This document shows positions 63,265 through 64,000 of a stretch of DNA of 64,000 nt, in pieces (within the stretch, counting starts at the first letter, position 1; each line of letters starts with the position of its first letter). Under the pieces are notes generated by a model that did not search any database, was not told the DNA's origin, and saw only the letters and a list, made by a program, of their open reading frames with translations. The DNA comes from Coenobita brevimanus. Taxonomy: Eukaryota; Arthropoda; Malacostraca; Decapoda; Coenobitidae. The position numbers and the translations under genes are program-made. Location of the stretch: NCBI GenBank assembly GCA_032717465.1, contig CM064683.1, forward strand, positions 41,792,018 through 41,856,017, read 5' to 3'.

Positions 63265-63500
63265 TTGAAACCTTGACCTTGCCCTTTGACCTTGACCATT
63301 CACCATTCCTTGCCTGACCTACAACAATTCCACCAGATATAGTCTAAATCAAATCAAAGTGTTTGACTTGACCTTGTTCTGCGTTCTTGACCTTTGGCCT
63401 GTTATTCTCAAGAACAGTAGGTCAGTCCCTCGGCTGACTCTCGGCCCATCCGCCAAGTTTGGTCTAAATCAGATCCAAACAGTTTGAGCCATAGTGTTGA
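63265..63500. repeat. Second copy of the CCAAGTTTGGTCTAAA dispersed repeat
   Basis: GACCTTGCCCTTTGACCTTG, CAAGAACAGTAGGTCAGTCC and CCAAGTTTGGTCTAAATCAG align in order with 60920-61140. Confidence 0.55.
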
Positions 63501-64000
63501 CTCACACACACGCGACGCGGAGAGCGAGACAATCCACCTGCCATAATACCACATATATGGATGTAAAAGTTGGGGTTAAAATACTGATACGGGTAGAATA
63601 AATAAATAAATAATAATAATAATGAAAGAAAAATATATAAGTGGCAAATGAGAAATACTGATAAGTGTAGAAGAAGGTGTAGAAATAGACCACAGGGCAG
63701 TGTTGTTGGTGTGAAGAGACTTATACTCCCTTAAATAATGATCAGAAGTAAACAATGAAAGAAAAGGCACGAAAAAACACATGCACAACAAAGAAAAACA
63801 AATACAAAATATTACTGACGTGCTAGGGATTTTGACTGAACCAAAGTTATATACAAGCCCGTTTATTAATACTGAGAGCTCCAAGGACGAGCCCCAGTGT
63901 CTTGATAAATGATGATAGGATACGGCTGGCTTTTCTGTATCGTTGCTGGTTACACGTTGTTAAGTAGGATGCAGTCTCATCACATTTAATAACTACAGGT
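63501..64000. other. Noncoding, nothing recognised beyond a short (AATA)n
   Basis: ATAAATAAATAAATAATAAT at about 63600. Otherwise no feature. Confidence 0.35.

Noticed and set aside
63576..63884. 102-codon hydrophobic minus-strand ORF
   Set aside because: AT-rich low-complexity sequence reading through an (AATA)n tract. No homology recognised.

Overview
This is a eukaryotic genomic window, almost entirely built of transposable elements. Several diverged non-LTR retrotransposon families, long microsatellites, (AACCT)-like motifs and an intron-containing V-ATPase-like gene suggest an arthropod, most likely a decapod crustacean. The taxonomic call is inference only. There are no prokaryotic features and no CRISPR array.

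Layout. (1) 1-24456: an array of minus-strand RTE-like LINE copies (AP endonuclease plus reverse transcriptase). Most adjacent copies are fused at one identical point, where the RT C-terminus (RWFG) runs in frame into the middle of the endonuclease (TQDR). This gives a repeat of about 2.44 kb. A shared nonsense codon shows that the units spread by duplication rather than by independent insertion. One full-length copy (about 8668-11749) is nested in the array, and a 904-bp DNA transposon (448-1351) interrupts another unit. (2) 24457-26250: a plus-strand CR1/L2-like LINE fragment. (3) 26408-31384: five exons resembling the V-ATPase c'' proteolipid (ATP6V0B/VhaPPA1). Splice sites are recognisable but the reading frame is broken in at least three places. 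An 89-bp minisatellite directly upstream of exon 3 repeats the exon-3 splice acceptor. (4) 31.7-44.5 kb: RTE fragments, a minisatellite, a decayed Ty3/Gypsy pol with a very long proline-rich tail, an inverted duplication carrying a CR1-like LINE, and a SINE with a 5S rRNA head and an RTE-like tail. (5) 45-47.1 kb: one dispersed repeat split by two younger insertions. The first is a long-inverted-repeat element with a TA target duplication and the second a poly-T retroposon; the copy at 26765-27325 serves as the empty site. (6) 48-49 kb: a degenerate 55-bp minisatellite. (7) 50769-54872: a complete piggyBac element with TTAA duplications, terminal inverted repeats and an uninterrupted 824-codon transposase. 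(8) 56270-60900: an old RTE-type LINE split by a younger LINE (57070 to about 60410) with one visible frameshift. (9) 60.9-64 kb: low-information repeats.

The elements form a network. The RTE family supplies a 3' end (hairpin, GGCGTCTGGCAAT, tetranucleotide tail) that the 5S-SINE shares, so the LINE probably mobilised the SINE. The piggyBac transposase would act on its own terminal repeats. The only candidate host gene is the V-ATPase-like one.
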